Assembly (NCBI RefSeq): GCF_037392515.1
Contig: NC_090283.1
Location: 35,046,249-35,110,248, forward strand
Direction of reading: 5' to 3'
DNA from: Haliotis asinina
Lineage: Eukaryota > Mollusca > Gastropoda > Lepetellida > Haliotidae
DNA length: 64,000 nt
The first letter of the stretch is position 1; each line of letters opens with the position of its first letter. Shown here in pieces: positions 35,216 to 47,100 of the stretch. Below the pieces are notes generated by a model, which worked only from the letters and a program-made list of their open reading frames with translations, had not been told where the DNA came from and did not search any database. The translations under genes were made by a program, and so were the position numbers.

Positions 35216-35999
35216 ACGAGTGATTTTTTTCCCTTTTACCATTGAAATTACATTAAATAATTGTTCTTAAACTAACGCAATAAATTCTTCTAAAAGAGCT
35301 TATGCGTTTCTATTTTTAAGGAGTGTACATGCAATAATTTCTTACAATCAGACGATAGCGAGAAGGAAAAAACGGTCATGGATGTATCAAATTGTTTTGA
35401 AATGTTTTAACCACGTTGTATGTACAATGAATGGATGCCAGGCTAACACACAAAATAATCATGATGATTAGACAGGTATGATTATAATTAGATATTAGGG
35501 GTTAACGCATAGTGTATGCATGATGTACACTGCCCGTGTATGTCCAGGCATGCATCATAGTGGCTATGCACGGGACGATCGTCTGTGTTTACTTTTCCAG
35601 CTGTTGGGATTTACGGATATGCAGACAATACGACAATACATTAGCCAGTGCTCGATTAATGTTTTGTTTTGTTTTTTACAGTTTGTGCCCGATTTCTCCC
35701 TCTAGTAGAATCTCATCAAGATACGACGTTGATTACAGGATATCGAACGCAGTGATAATAATGTACCACGTATAGACTGACGAAGGTGTATATCATAACT
35801 TGTCAAAGGCTGACAAAGCCCGGTCCACATACAGAACACGCATAATGGACATGGCGTATGTGTTACTACTGCTTGCAACCGCAGTCACTCCGTTAAGCCA
35901 TTTTATCATATTTGATGCTAAATGGTACATGTAATTGAACAAATATGGCGACAATAAAGATACAACGGGCACGTGTGTCGATATGTTCTGTTTAGTGGT
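35216..35999. other. Intergenic, nothing recognised
   Basis: AT-rich DNA between the Tc1 relic and the conserved block of GALNT copy 3. Short frames here have no family resemblance. Confidence 0.5.
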
Positions 36000-36210
36000 A
36001 TACAAACTGCTATAAACTACCGCCACCCGCACAAATACTTCAGTTAAATGTTCTCATCAAACAAGCAAACACACTCTGCAGACCATGATATTACGTACAT
36101 GTACTGACCACCACTGACGTACCTGTGTGAGTGGACATTACACCAGGGACCACAGACGGCCTTCGCCAGGCTGGGGTAGCAGTCGTTGACAGTGTGGTAA
36201 GGTTCAGATA
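36000..36210 (+). promoter_or_regulatory. Conserved upstream block of GALNT copy 3
   Basis: Shares ACACACTCTGCAGACCATGA, GACCACCACTGAC, GTGAGTGGACATTACACCAG and AGACGGCCT with the other two copies and ends CAGTGTG/GTAAGG. An acceptor CGGTCCCAG precedes the coding exon. I infer a 5'-untranslated exon and promoter. Confidence 0.6.
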
Positions 36211-36710
36211 TGGACTCTGATATATCAAACTGCTTCCTTGAGGAAGGGACCTCTGTAATCAAACTGCCCAGCTGCCATATTCCAATAAGGAAACTGTTTT
36301 GTCTGAGGTGTTTTCAGGATAGGTAAAATCTATCTATATGTATAGAGAGAGAGGTATATAGTTATATATATCTTCAGGGAAAAGTCCCTGAGGATAAAAA
36401 TGCCACTCCTCCCTGAAGTTGTAAATTGAAACATGTAATTATTTCAGAAACATGTGTAATTGTTTCAGAATAAATATAGGAAGATGCAAGACACATTGTC
36501 GATTTGTAGAAAATCGTTTTGGCTTTTGGAACAAAAGTGAAGCATACTTCTAATATTATACATGGTACATGTATTTGTTGATATGTTAATATGTTGCATG
36601 TTTCATCACATCATAGATCGGCGAAACGGGTGGGTCGTGTGATAAAGGAATACTCGGTCACCTGCGTCTTCGGTCCCAGTATGCATGCTTGCTCAACCGT
36701 CTCTTACATG

Positions 36711-39700
36711 ATGAAGATAAGGAAATGCGGCATGATGTTGCTGCAGTTTCTCCGACCACGTCGACTGATGCGACTGTTGATGTTCCTGTGTGGGCTGTTT
36801 GTCGGGATCATCTTCTTGACGGCTTATCCTGTCCCAAGGCACTACAAACGACCAATTCAAGTGTCTGACTCCTTAAAGAACACTGGAAACTGGTCTAATG
36901 ATCAAACTGATGTCACGTATCCTCCGTTTGTGGCTGAAAGCCCACCTCATGGACGAGGTATGGTCACAATTCTCCGTTGATAGATAAGACAGGTATTCTT
37001 CTTGAAAATGTAAAACATTCTATTTATTTCGGAAATAACTGCCGAAGACAAACATACTAATGTATGTTGTCATGTTGAGTAAAATGTACAATAAAAAGAC
37101 GTTCAAACGAATCTTTCCACTTTGAACGAAGCTATTATCGTGTATATGGCATGTGTCAACTACGAAAACCAACCTTGGCCTCCTTACACGAAGCAACCTT
37201 TACATTCTTTAACACTGCACTAAGGTAACATTAGTAAAGTTTGCTTCGTGAAAGGGGGCCCTGATGTATACACGTGGAAAACAGCTTCGTAGCACCCTAT
37301 ATTTTCATTGTGTCAGTATGCTACAATTTAAGCAGTGCAAAAGAACTTATTCAAGCATCATATAACTTAATATCTGGATATACTGATCAACAAGTAACAA
37401 TTTCTTGCCAAATGAGTTTAAAAATACATATTCAGAAGTTTATTAGAAGCAAGTATGGCATACACTGACTCAATTTGTAATGCCGATGGGGACGACCCAT
37501 TAGTGATTACAAATGTGGTCATTTTCAAGATTCCACAAGAAATCATACAGGCATCAGTAATCGAACACAATGTAAATATTTGGTCTTATTTCAGCCAACT
37601 GCTATACCACCCCCGACCTCACTAATTGTATCAGACGGTGAGTTTGACATTGAGACGTTGAGATCTTAATTTAGGGCTTGTTCCAATACATTGAGATTTC
37701 ATAGTCGACGATGTCTGGTATTGGGTAACAAACATGCTGAAATCTGGACTCCTGTCTGGCCATGATAGAGCTGTTACCATCTCTTAATATCAGAAATCAC
37801 CAGCAACACGTGCAGCGGTGTTGTCTAGCATTGTCATTATGAAGACTGACCTTGTGTTCAGAGGACGGTCGTCGAAATGTGCTGCAACAACCCTGTTTCT
37901 TCATCACAGATTTCAGTGATGTTAGAAACTGTTCCTGCTGCGCCAATCACGTACTCAGCTATCAAAAGAAATCGTATTTTGGCCGACTAGTGGAGCTTTC
38001 TACATGGGCTGAAATCCCAGTGACATTGAACATGACATCAAGCTAGTCGTACTCACCTGTGCTGTGGGCACATCAACGGACGTCCGATAGGCGAAGGTTG
38101 TAGAAGCCACTCTATTTTCAACACACCACTTGGTATGAACCGATAAAGTCGTATGATTCCTCTGTAGAAGTTGTCTTTCGTGGTGAAAAACATTCTGTCA
38201 AGGTAATCATGCAAACAGTCATGACTGTGATTTTAATATAAATGGCTATATGGTTGAAAAAATGTTAGGTGTTGTGACACTTTATCCCATGTATATACTG
38301 GCCGTTCCCACTATGTTTCGCTGATTGATAGAAACTAATTTTCCAGGTGAGTATGGCCGCCCAGTGACCGTCTTCCCAAACCACCTTTCAACTGAAGCAA
38401 TGCAGACATTTGATGAAGGCTTAGAAAAAAATAGCTATACCCAGAAAGTTGGTGAAATTGTTTCCGTGACCCGTCGACTTCCGGAACCAGGCCCTCCAGA
38501 GTAAGTGTAGCAGGTGTTCCCAGAAACCCAGGGACCAGAGAGTACGTGTGGCAGGTTGTGTTCCCGAGCACTCAGGGACAAGAGATTAACTGTGGCAGGT
38601 TGTGTTTCCATGAACCCAGGGACCAGAGAGTAAGTGTGGCATTTTGTGTTTCCATGAACCCAGGGACCAGAGAGCAAGAGTGGCAGGTTGTGTTCCCAGG
38701 CACCCAAAGACCAGAGAGTAAGTGTGACAGGTTTGTTCCCAGGAGCTCAGGGACACAGGGACCACAGCGTAAGTGTATAAGGATGTGTTACCAGGAACAC
38801 GGGTCCAGAAAGTACATGTTCTAATATTATGTTCCTAAGAAGCCAGGGACCAGAGAGTAAGTATGACGGACTTATTGTTCCAAGGAACCCAAATACCAGA
38901 GATGTGACATGGTCTCAGAAGTAGAATTTATTTCAAAATTCACTTCATTGTGTTTCTGTAGAAGTAGAAGTACATAATGTTTTCTATGGGTGTATTACTT
39001 GCGCTGTTTCTCTATAAATGCAAGCAAAACTGAAGCCAGCTGTTACAGGTACGTACGTCAACAATAGCATCTTCTTAGACAGCATTTTCAGTGATCAACA
39101 CGCACGCAATTGTCCACAAATTAAATTAATGACATCGGTGAGATCAATAATGTAATACATACCATACCATTGTGAGAATGGCCAATTTGTTTTCGGTTTT
39201 TGCGTTTGCATGGTTACCGAATGGAATGCCGCGTACTCACTAGTGATACAGAAATTTAATGCAAAGGTCTGCATTGTTGTAAGCTTATACTAATGTATGT
39301 TCCAGATGCCAGTTACAGAATCATCAGAGCAGGCACAAGGCGAGTGTCATCATGTGTTTCCACAACGAAGAGTGGTCTACCTTGCTGCGCTCCGTGCACA
39401 GTGTCATCAACCGTTCACCACCACACCTCCTCCAGGAGATTATCCTTGTTGACGATGCGTCAAACCTAGGTGCGTGTCACAATTACTACATCTCATACTA
39501 ATGCACGTGCATCCTCGTTTTTCCATTTCTAATAACATCAAGGCATGTGGAATACACTTCGTGCCCCTCCCCTCTACGTGAAACCTACACTACCGCTCAA
39601 ATTGTGATGACTTTGAGCAACTGATACAGACGGATTTACATTGATTGTGTATATTTGTCCAGAATATCTTGGTGCAGCCCTCGAGAAGTACATGTCAACG

Positions 39701-42641
39701 CTGGGCATAGTGAAGATACTTAGGACCGCTCAGCGGGAGGGGCTGATAAGAGCAAGGTTGTTGGGCTACAAGCACGCGATGGCCCCTGTCCTCGTCTTTC
39801 TCGACTCACACATCGAGTGTTTTCCAGGTAGGGTCTTACAGTGGCAATATCATCACGGTTGAACGTAAACATGACAGCATCATACTTGGATATGGTTCTT
39901 TGGTTTCTTTCATTATATCACCTATCTCTACATTTCCAAAGATGGGAAAGATGCCGCATGGCAAGAAACTATACAATGATTTATAGTAGAGTATCTGTTG
40001 CTAGGCTGGCTTGAACCTCTGCTGGATCGGATTGCTGAGGATCCTTACGCCGTCCCCTATCCAACAATAGAGTCTATCAAGCCGGACACATTGTCAGTCA
40101 AACCCCATGCTCCCCTCAGCGTTGGGACATTCTCCTGGTCAAACCTTATCTTCAGATGGATTGGGATCCATGAACTCCGTACCAAACCCGCCCGTTCTCC
40201 GACAGCACCCATCAAGTGAGTGAACATCGCACTGTTGGCACCATCACTAGCGAGGTGTCACGAGTCTTGATCACAGATGAGTCACATGGTCCAACTGAAC
40301 CGTGTGTCCGTGTGTATTTTCAGATCCGCCACAATGCCTGGTGGGTTGTTTGCGATATCCCGTGACTACTTTACTCTGCTGGGGGCCTACGACCCAGGAC
40401 TGGACTACTGGGGTGGAGAGAACATCGAGCTGTCTTTCAAGGTTTGGCTGAAAAGGGAGTCACCGATCATGTCTAACAGTTGTAGTAAACACTGATCTTA
40501 ATTAAACAAAGTGTTTCGTTAAAGCCACAAAACGCCAACACATTAAACTGACACTTTATGACACGCTCCCATAATACTGTAACAGCGAAACCACATCAGA
40601 AAAAAACACATGAAGAGACAGATGGCACTCGGGGGTGAAGATGTGTTGCATGCTTGGTTTCAACGTGTTAACTTTGTGACCAAATCCACTGTGGGACATC
40701 TGTGGATGCGTAACGGAAATGGCACACAAAGCTGGGTTCATTTGTGTCACTGAATGTTTTTAAAATTCTGGATTACACCACCAGTGTCCTTAATCTCTGT
40801 GGAGCAGGTGTGGATGTGTAACGGAAGCGTGGAGCTGCTGCCCTGCTCACATGTAGGTCACATCTTCCACCACAACAACCGCATCCACTGGCCAACCCCT
40901 GGTAGTGTGAGGAGGAACGCTGCCCGAGTGGCCGAGGTGTGGATGGATGATTACAAGAAGTTCTTCTACGAGACTACTGGATCTGACAAGGTTAGTGATA
41001 GGTGCAGAAATATGGTAAGCTAACAACTGAGAAGGTCGATGGCAAGTGGTGAAACCGAAAGGGGGAAATACTTAGGTCAAGTATTTTGGGGGGTAACACT
41101 GAGGTCGATGACAGCGGGAAATACTGAGAAGATCAACGACAGGGGGAAATACTGAAAGGGTCTGTGACAAGTAGAAATTCTTAGGTCGGTGACAGGTGGA
41201 TACAGAGACAGTCGTAAAAATTGTATTCTTTAATCTCAAAATCATTACGCCTTTGAGTGGGCGTACAGATGAGGACTACTTCCTAAGCGATTCATCAGTA
41301 CCAAGCAGGTTGGAAATATCAGAGTTCAGGGTACTCTGGCATTTCTTGGATGTAATCACCACCGCTAATTTGCATGTATTATTCCCCCTCAGGTTGTTGT
41401 TGGAGATATCTCGGAAAGACAAGAACTACGTCGGAGTCTACACTGCCACGACTTTGAATGGTATTTGAAGAACGTGCTCCCGGAACTCCCAGTGCCCACA
41501 GACTGTCTGACTGTAGGAGAGGTATGCCACCTGTATGCTCACACTCAGTGTATGTCTCAATCAATTCTAGTGGTTGGAGGCTCAGTCACTCATAATCCAA
41601 GACAACCAAACGTTGAAAGTTACTTACCATCAGCCATTCTGTAAGTTCTTGTTACTTCGGCTTAGAAGTTCTGTTACTGGAGGTGTACTTTTTCCTAGAT
41701 TCGGAACGCTGCCTACAACACCTGTTTAGACTCGATGGGGCGACAGTCGAAAATGCCGAGCATGTACACATGCTATGGAAAGGGATACAATCAGGTAGAG
41801 TCATAGTGACCACTTTTTCCTTTCATATACTGCTAACATATGGTCTGTGACGATGTATACCATGATTCCAGTTTGGGGATTACAACCTTCTGTGGTTGAC
41901 GGTCATTTGTATTCCTGAGCGTTACCTTGGTGAACATTCAACATATCCATGTTTCTGCAGGTGTATAAACCGTGAGGGTAACGGGTAGAATGTGTAACCA
42001 GCACTCCACTGCTGGCAGTAATAGGTGACTAGCATTACAACCGTTGGGATTCCAGGTTTAAACTGGTCCCTGGAAACCAAGAGATGGCAAAATAGTAGCT
42101 GTCCAGCGGTCGTGTTGAAACGAAAGTGCTCGTTGGTTTAAACAGAAAATTGTCATAACAAAATTAACAACACACGCCTTTAACTTAATTTTCCCTTATG
42201 GCCTCTGCTAATTTCATCTCTCTCAAACTACAGTTTTGGTGCATGCGTGACAATGGCCAGATTTGGAACTACCATCAACATCTGTACGTCATGGACGGGA
42301 ATGTCTCCCTGAACCTGCGTTACGGAACAAGCTGGACGTACACTCAGGTACAATTGCCTAATACACTGACTCAGATGTAACTGGCACAAGAAGGGAATTG
42401 TGAAGAAGTGTTAATACATTTGACTATTAACCATGGAACAGCCTCCAATGGCAACAGATTGAAACAATACAATCTTTACAGAAGACACGACACTTATTCC
42501 TTCGACTTATTTCCACAGGATGGGTACTTACACGAAAAGACCGATGGACTGTGTCTACAGGCGGACAAGAAGACTCTCACCGTCCACCCCTGTTCTGGAC
42601 ACAGGTCTCAAGTGTGGACACTCACGCCACGCCCGTCATAG
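36711..42641 (+). CDS. Polypeptide N-acetylgalactosaminyltransferase, tandem copy 3
   Basis: Exons: 36711-36957, 38347-38500, 39306-39469, 39663-39827, 40005-40215, 40324-40441, 40808-40990, 41393-41521, 41699-41794, 42234-42347 and 42519-42641; 567 residues. An ATG lies immediately upstream (36708), so the protein may have one more Met. Membrane anchor [19 protein letters not shown]; the stem is about 25 residues shorter than in copy 1. Catalytic [22 protein letters not shown] and the lectin [11 protein letters not shown]-type end are intact (here [11 protein letters not shown]). Exon 3 begins with a diverged stretch ([11 protein letters not shown]) where copies 1 and 2 have CRSLSHQN, but the rest of exon 3 matches copy 2 and intron 3 matches copy 1. 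Function as for copy 1. Confidence 0.95.
37177..37260. mobile_element. Small fold-back element
   Basis: 84 bp whose ends are inverted copies: GGCCTCCTTACACGAAGCAA and TTGCTTCGTGAAAGGGGGCC, with CTTTAC and GTAAAG next to them. It would form a hairpin with a ~30-bp loop. Non-coding, in GALNT copy-3 intron 1. Confidence 0.75.
38495..38890 (+). repeat. Minisatellite seeded on the GALNT copy-3 exon-2 donor
   Basis: About eight ~48-bp units of the type CCAGAGAGTAAGTGTGGCAG followed by GTTGTGTTCCCAGGAACCCA. The true junction is CCAGA/GTAAGTGTAGCAGG at 38500, so each unit copies the end of exon 2 and its donor. At least four units retain GAGA/GTAAGT, as good a donor as the real one. Confidence 0.9.
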
Positions 42642-43880
42642 CCACTATAACTGACATGACAGACGACAGACAACTCATCCCTTGGGGGACTTTATGGAGC
42701 GGAGCAAAAAGACACAATTCCAGAAATCCACTGCCTTCAGAACCATTGTTGTGCCTCTAAAGTGTAAATATTTAATGACTCTTGTGACAGATTGTTGACA
42801 TACAGTGCAGGTGGGTCTTATATTTAGGTTACAGCTAATTAGTGCATGTGTGGCTCATAAGTGATACAATGATATCTGTGGCTTTACATTTGGTGCATGA
42901 TTGCTGGTAGGTTCTAGGTTCTTTGTATGACACGCTGGGGTGAAGACATTTATTATATTAAAATTAGCAATTCTTGGTAGTGTAGCAGATGACATGACTA
43001 GGCAGTACACATACTGTAGACTACACCCAGTGTCTGTCTGCTCACACTATAAGACAGATGAACAATTCCTTACATTGGGATTCCCACAGACGCAATATAG
43101 TGACAGACTGGTGGACCACACAACGTCCACAATGACAGAGTGGCTAGCATCATATTCGTAAGATGTTCATTCTCCAGTACAGATATCACCAATCTCAGTA
43201 CCTACACTACACCAACTGCTGGTGACACTGCCCTGACATACAACTATGATATGTAATGTACCCTTCTCTAGGTCTTCTAAATGCATAAGTATTTCTGTTT
43301 ATCACTTACCACAGTTAAAGTTGAATGCCAAACATGGGTTATGATACATTTATTCCTTTTCAAAATATGTACAACAAAGAATATAGGTTTCATCCAAGAA
43401 AATCAACAAAGGAATAGAGCAAGTGTTTCAAGGATATACAGATGAGCAGAGAGGCCAGACAACTTGTGTCCTGTTCAGCAAACTACGTTACTACTTCCAC
43501 AGGTGTAATTCTATGGCACAGTTTGTATGTTGAGATTTTACTTAGGGGGTTCAGACTCACTATGAATTAATGATACAGAGCTGGAGTGTGTCTGTGTACA
43601 CATACTGTAACTTGCTGCCTTTTTATACACAGTGGTCACTGTAGTTTGTAAGATATGTAAATATAGATGGCGTCAGTATTTGTTTGTTTTCATACTCATG
43701 ATATTTTGACATGAAACATCAGCAACATGATTTTATGTCACTTATTATCTCTTACCACCATACACCTGCATGAAAAATCCCCAAACCTTTCACCATACAT
43801 AATCCACTACTGCAACAAAACTATATCATGTGAAGAGCACTGTCCACCAACCCTGTCATCTTTATTACCGATTTGCCATC

Positions 43881-43886
43881 AATAAA
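43881..43886 (+). terminator. Possible poly(A) signal of GALNT copy 3
   Basis: AATAAA 1.24 kb after the copy-3 stop, in a non-coding stretch running up to the converging gene. Earlier signals may exist; this is the clearest. Confidence 0.4.
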
Positions 43887-44024
43887 CTGCATCAATATCA
43901 CAGTCATCTATCTGTGTGTTGTGTTTCCACTTATTCGTGACCAAGGCACCCAAAGTCAAGCTAATCATAGCAGCTAGAAGAGCACAGTGAATCTGTTGCA
44001 TTATGTCCCGAAAATGTCACCCAG

Positions 44025-44030
44025 TTTATT
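44025..44030 (-). terminator. Poly(A) signal of the minus-strand gene
   Basis: TTTATT on the plus strand is AATAAA on the minus strand, about 168 bp after the stop codon at 44198-44200. It lies about 140 bp from the opposing signal of GALNT copy 3, so the two transcripts converge and may overlap. Confidence 0.55.
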
Positions 44031-44197
44031 ATGATTTCTGTATTCATTGTATTCATTCAATGTACAACAGTGTCGTGAGACATTCACTGGAGCCTTGACC
44101 TATGTCTTTCTTCAGTGACTTTTCTGCCTCAAGGACAGTTCCATGACTAGTCATAGGGCACTCCTCAGCTTCAATCTTCCTGTACTGTTTGTGTGCG

Positions 44198-47100
44198 TCA
44201 GTAGCTTGGAGCATTGTGACTGCCATAGTTGTAGCCTGCTGCAGGCTGCTGGTACTGCCCATACTGGGCCGGGTACTGACTACCACTGCTGGGATACCGT
44301 TTACGTGACGACAACTGGGACTGGCTGCCACTCATCTTCCTGCGTTGCTGCTGCTGCTGCTGCTGTTGCTGCTGTTGCTGTTGCTGCTGCTGCTGCAGTA
44401 TGGGCAGTCCTCCTTCCTTAGCCAGTTTCTGAACAGCTGAGAAGTGACATTTTGTCACTAACTGGAGATCTTCAAATACTGAAAGAAATCCACAACTACA
44501 AACTGGATCTTAATGACAAGATGGAAACAGAAATATTACCTCTGTGATATTGTTTTTCTTATCATCATACACCACAGCGTTATTTTGAGATTTCCAAAAT
44601 GCTTCATTAAAAAGAAGTGATCATGGGGGAAAATATTGTTTCTTCTAAACATGATAGATGTCATATATTCTTTCTAATCAAGACAATACACACTTGAAAT
44701 GTATTACTAGCTTAGGGAAACACATTCTCAGTTTTGCGTTGTTATCTAGATTTTGAAAAGCGGTATGAGAAATTTTGAATTTGCTATTCTTGTAATCCTG
44801 TGGACACTTTTACAATTAAATGCAAAGAAATATTCCCCTTTAGCAGCATAGGTTTTGTCATTAGCCGTATATGTCAACATTACGCTACCTTTAGCAGCAC
44901 AGGGTTTGTCATCGGCTGTGTGTATCAACACTTTCTCCTACCTTCAACAACACAAGTTTGTGATCGGCTGTGTGTATCTACACTTTATCTTACCTTTAGC
45001 AGCATAGGGTTTGTCATCGGCTGTGTGTATCAACACTTCATCTTACCTTTAGCAGCATAGGGTTTGTCAGTTGTGTGTATCAACACTTTATCTTACCTTT
45101 AGCAGCATAGGGTTTGTCAGCTGTGTGTATCAACACTTTATCTTACCTTTAGCAGCATAGGGTTTGTCAGCTGTGTGTATCAACACTTTATCTTACCTTT
45201 AGCAGCATAGGGTTTGTCATCAGTTGTGTGTATCAACACTTTCTGCAGGAAGGACACCATAGCTGCAGTTGACAACACCTGCTCTGAGAGTGGCAGAGTT
45301 GAGAAGAATGGAATGTCCACGGCAAATGGATTACGGGGAGCTGGATATGTGCATAACTTGACCAGCTCTGCGATGATGTCCCATATAAACACATCTGTAA
45401 AGTAAGGAGGTGTACTTCCAACATAAGATGTTAGATGATTAGTACCTTTCACACTTTACACCTACACCTTTCACACTGTACACCTACACCTACAACACTG
45501 TACATCTACAACACTGTACACCTACACCTACAACACTGTACACCTACACCTACAACACTGTACACCTATACCTACAACACTGTACACCTATACCTACAAC
45601 AATGTACACCTACACCTACAACACTGTACACCTACACCTACAACACTGTACACCTATACCTACAACACTGTACACCTATACCTACAACAATGTACACCTA
45701 CACCTACAACACTGTACACCTATACCTACAAACTGTACACCTATACCTACAACACTGTACACTTACACCTACAATACCGTACACCTATACCTACAATACT
45801 GCACACAGTACCTACAACTGTAGTTATACCCAATGGTTGAGAACTACATAAGAATTTGCCTGATCTACTTCCCGTTCCATGCATAGTGTAGTCAAGTATA
45901 GTTAGTTCACTATGCATGGGCTTCAGTTCCTATATAACTTTTCAAAGATGATTAATGTCTGTCTAACATTGTGTTTTAGAGATGACTTAATTTAATTGGT
46001 AATACATTATGTCATAAACTAAATGTCCCAAAACACAGTTAAATGATGTACTTGTCCATCTATTTACCTCCACCAATGTTTAAGAAATACAACGTTCAAG
46101 TCTTAAATGTCTGGTATGCTGCGAAATATGTCACATTTTACTATCTGCACATGGTATCATTATTATTAATCAATAAATAGGATCTAAATGATTGCCTTTG
46201 TCAAATTGTTGTACTTTAATCTAAGATTCCAAACATTCGACAAATGCACTAAGATCTGACCTAACCCATGTGAACATAACTATAGTGCTGTGAGGAGGGA
46301 GCATCTCTGCTGTATACATATTAAATTATGTTCCCATCATTCATGTGAGCAGACTACTACAACAACTTCAAGCCCTGGAACAGAGACCTCACTAACATGC
46401 TGCTCTGTTGGATACATATGAACAAATGAAGTGGTTTTATGATTGACCTGAGGCTTGACATATCAGTCAGTCCACAGTAAAAACTTTCACCTCAGATGAC
46501 TTGATGATCGTGATGACACATAGATACTGGTTAAAACATCCATGTCAGCTCTTCCTTTATACACCTTATTACTGACATGTGTTCTGTCGTTCAAAACAAC
46601 CTTAGTTAAGACCAACCTTAAACACTAAGGTTAGAGTTACGATCACCTTAAGAAAAAGATACGTCCGTTGCACAAAACCTTGTGGCAACCTTAACTTGGA
46701 CTCAACCTTAGCCGTAACCTTAACTAAGGCTGAAATCTTAGATCAGATCGGCAATATGTCATGTTTTTCTCACACCCTAACATTTTGTCTTAGATCATGG
46801 AACTATCACTATTACTTGCAAACACATTTCACCTGATAGTTTATTCCCCTCATAAGAATTAAAGGTGCATGTGAAAGATGTTTTGAAGTAATAACTAGAA
46901 CCACTCAAACAACGGCGTATAGAATTTCAATGGCGGATCAGAGCAGATCGGTGACATGTCACATTTTTCACACACCTCAAATACATCCTAACATTCTTTT
47001 TTAGACTATGAAACTATCACTATTACTTTGCAAACACATTTCACCTGATAGCATATTCCCCTCATATGAATTAAAGGTGTATGTGAAAGCTGTTTTTGAT

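Noticed and set aside
44143-44421. Plus-strand frame with poly-Ala across 44.1-44.4 kb
   Set aside because: It is the antisense of the poly-Gln exon of the minus-strand gene.
45435-45851. 138-codon Thr/Tyr/Leu-rich frame on the plus strand
   Set aside because: Translation of the 22-bp tandem repeat in an intron of the minus-strand gene.
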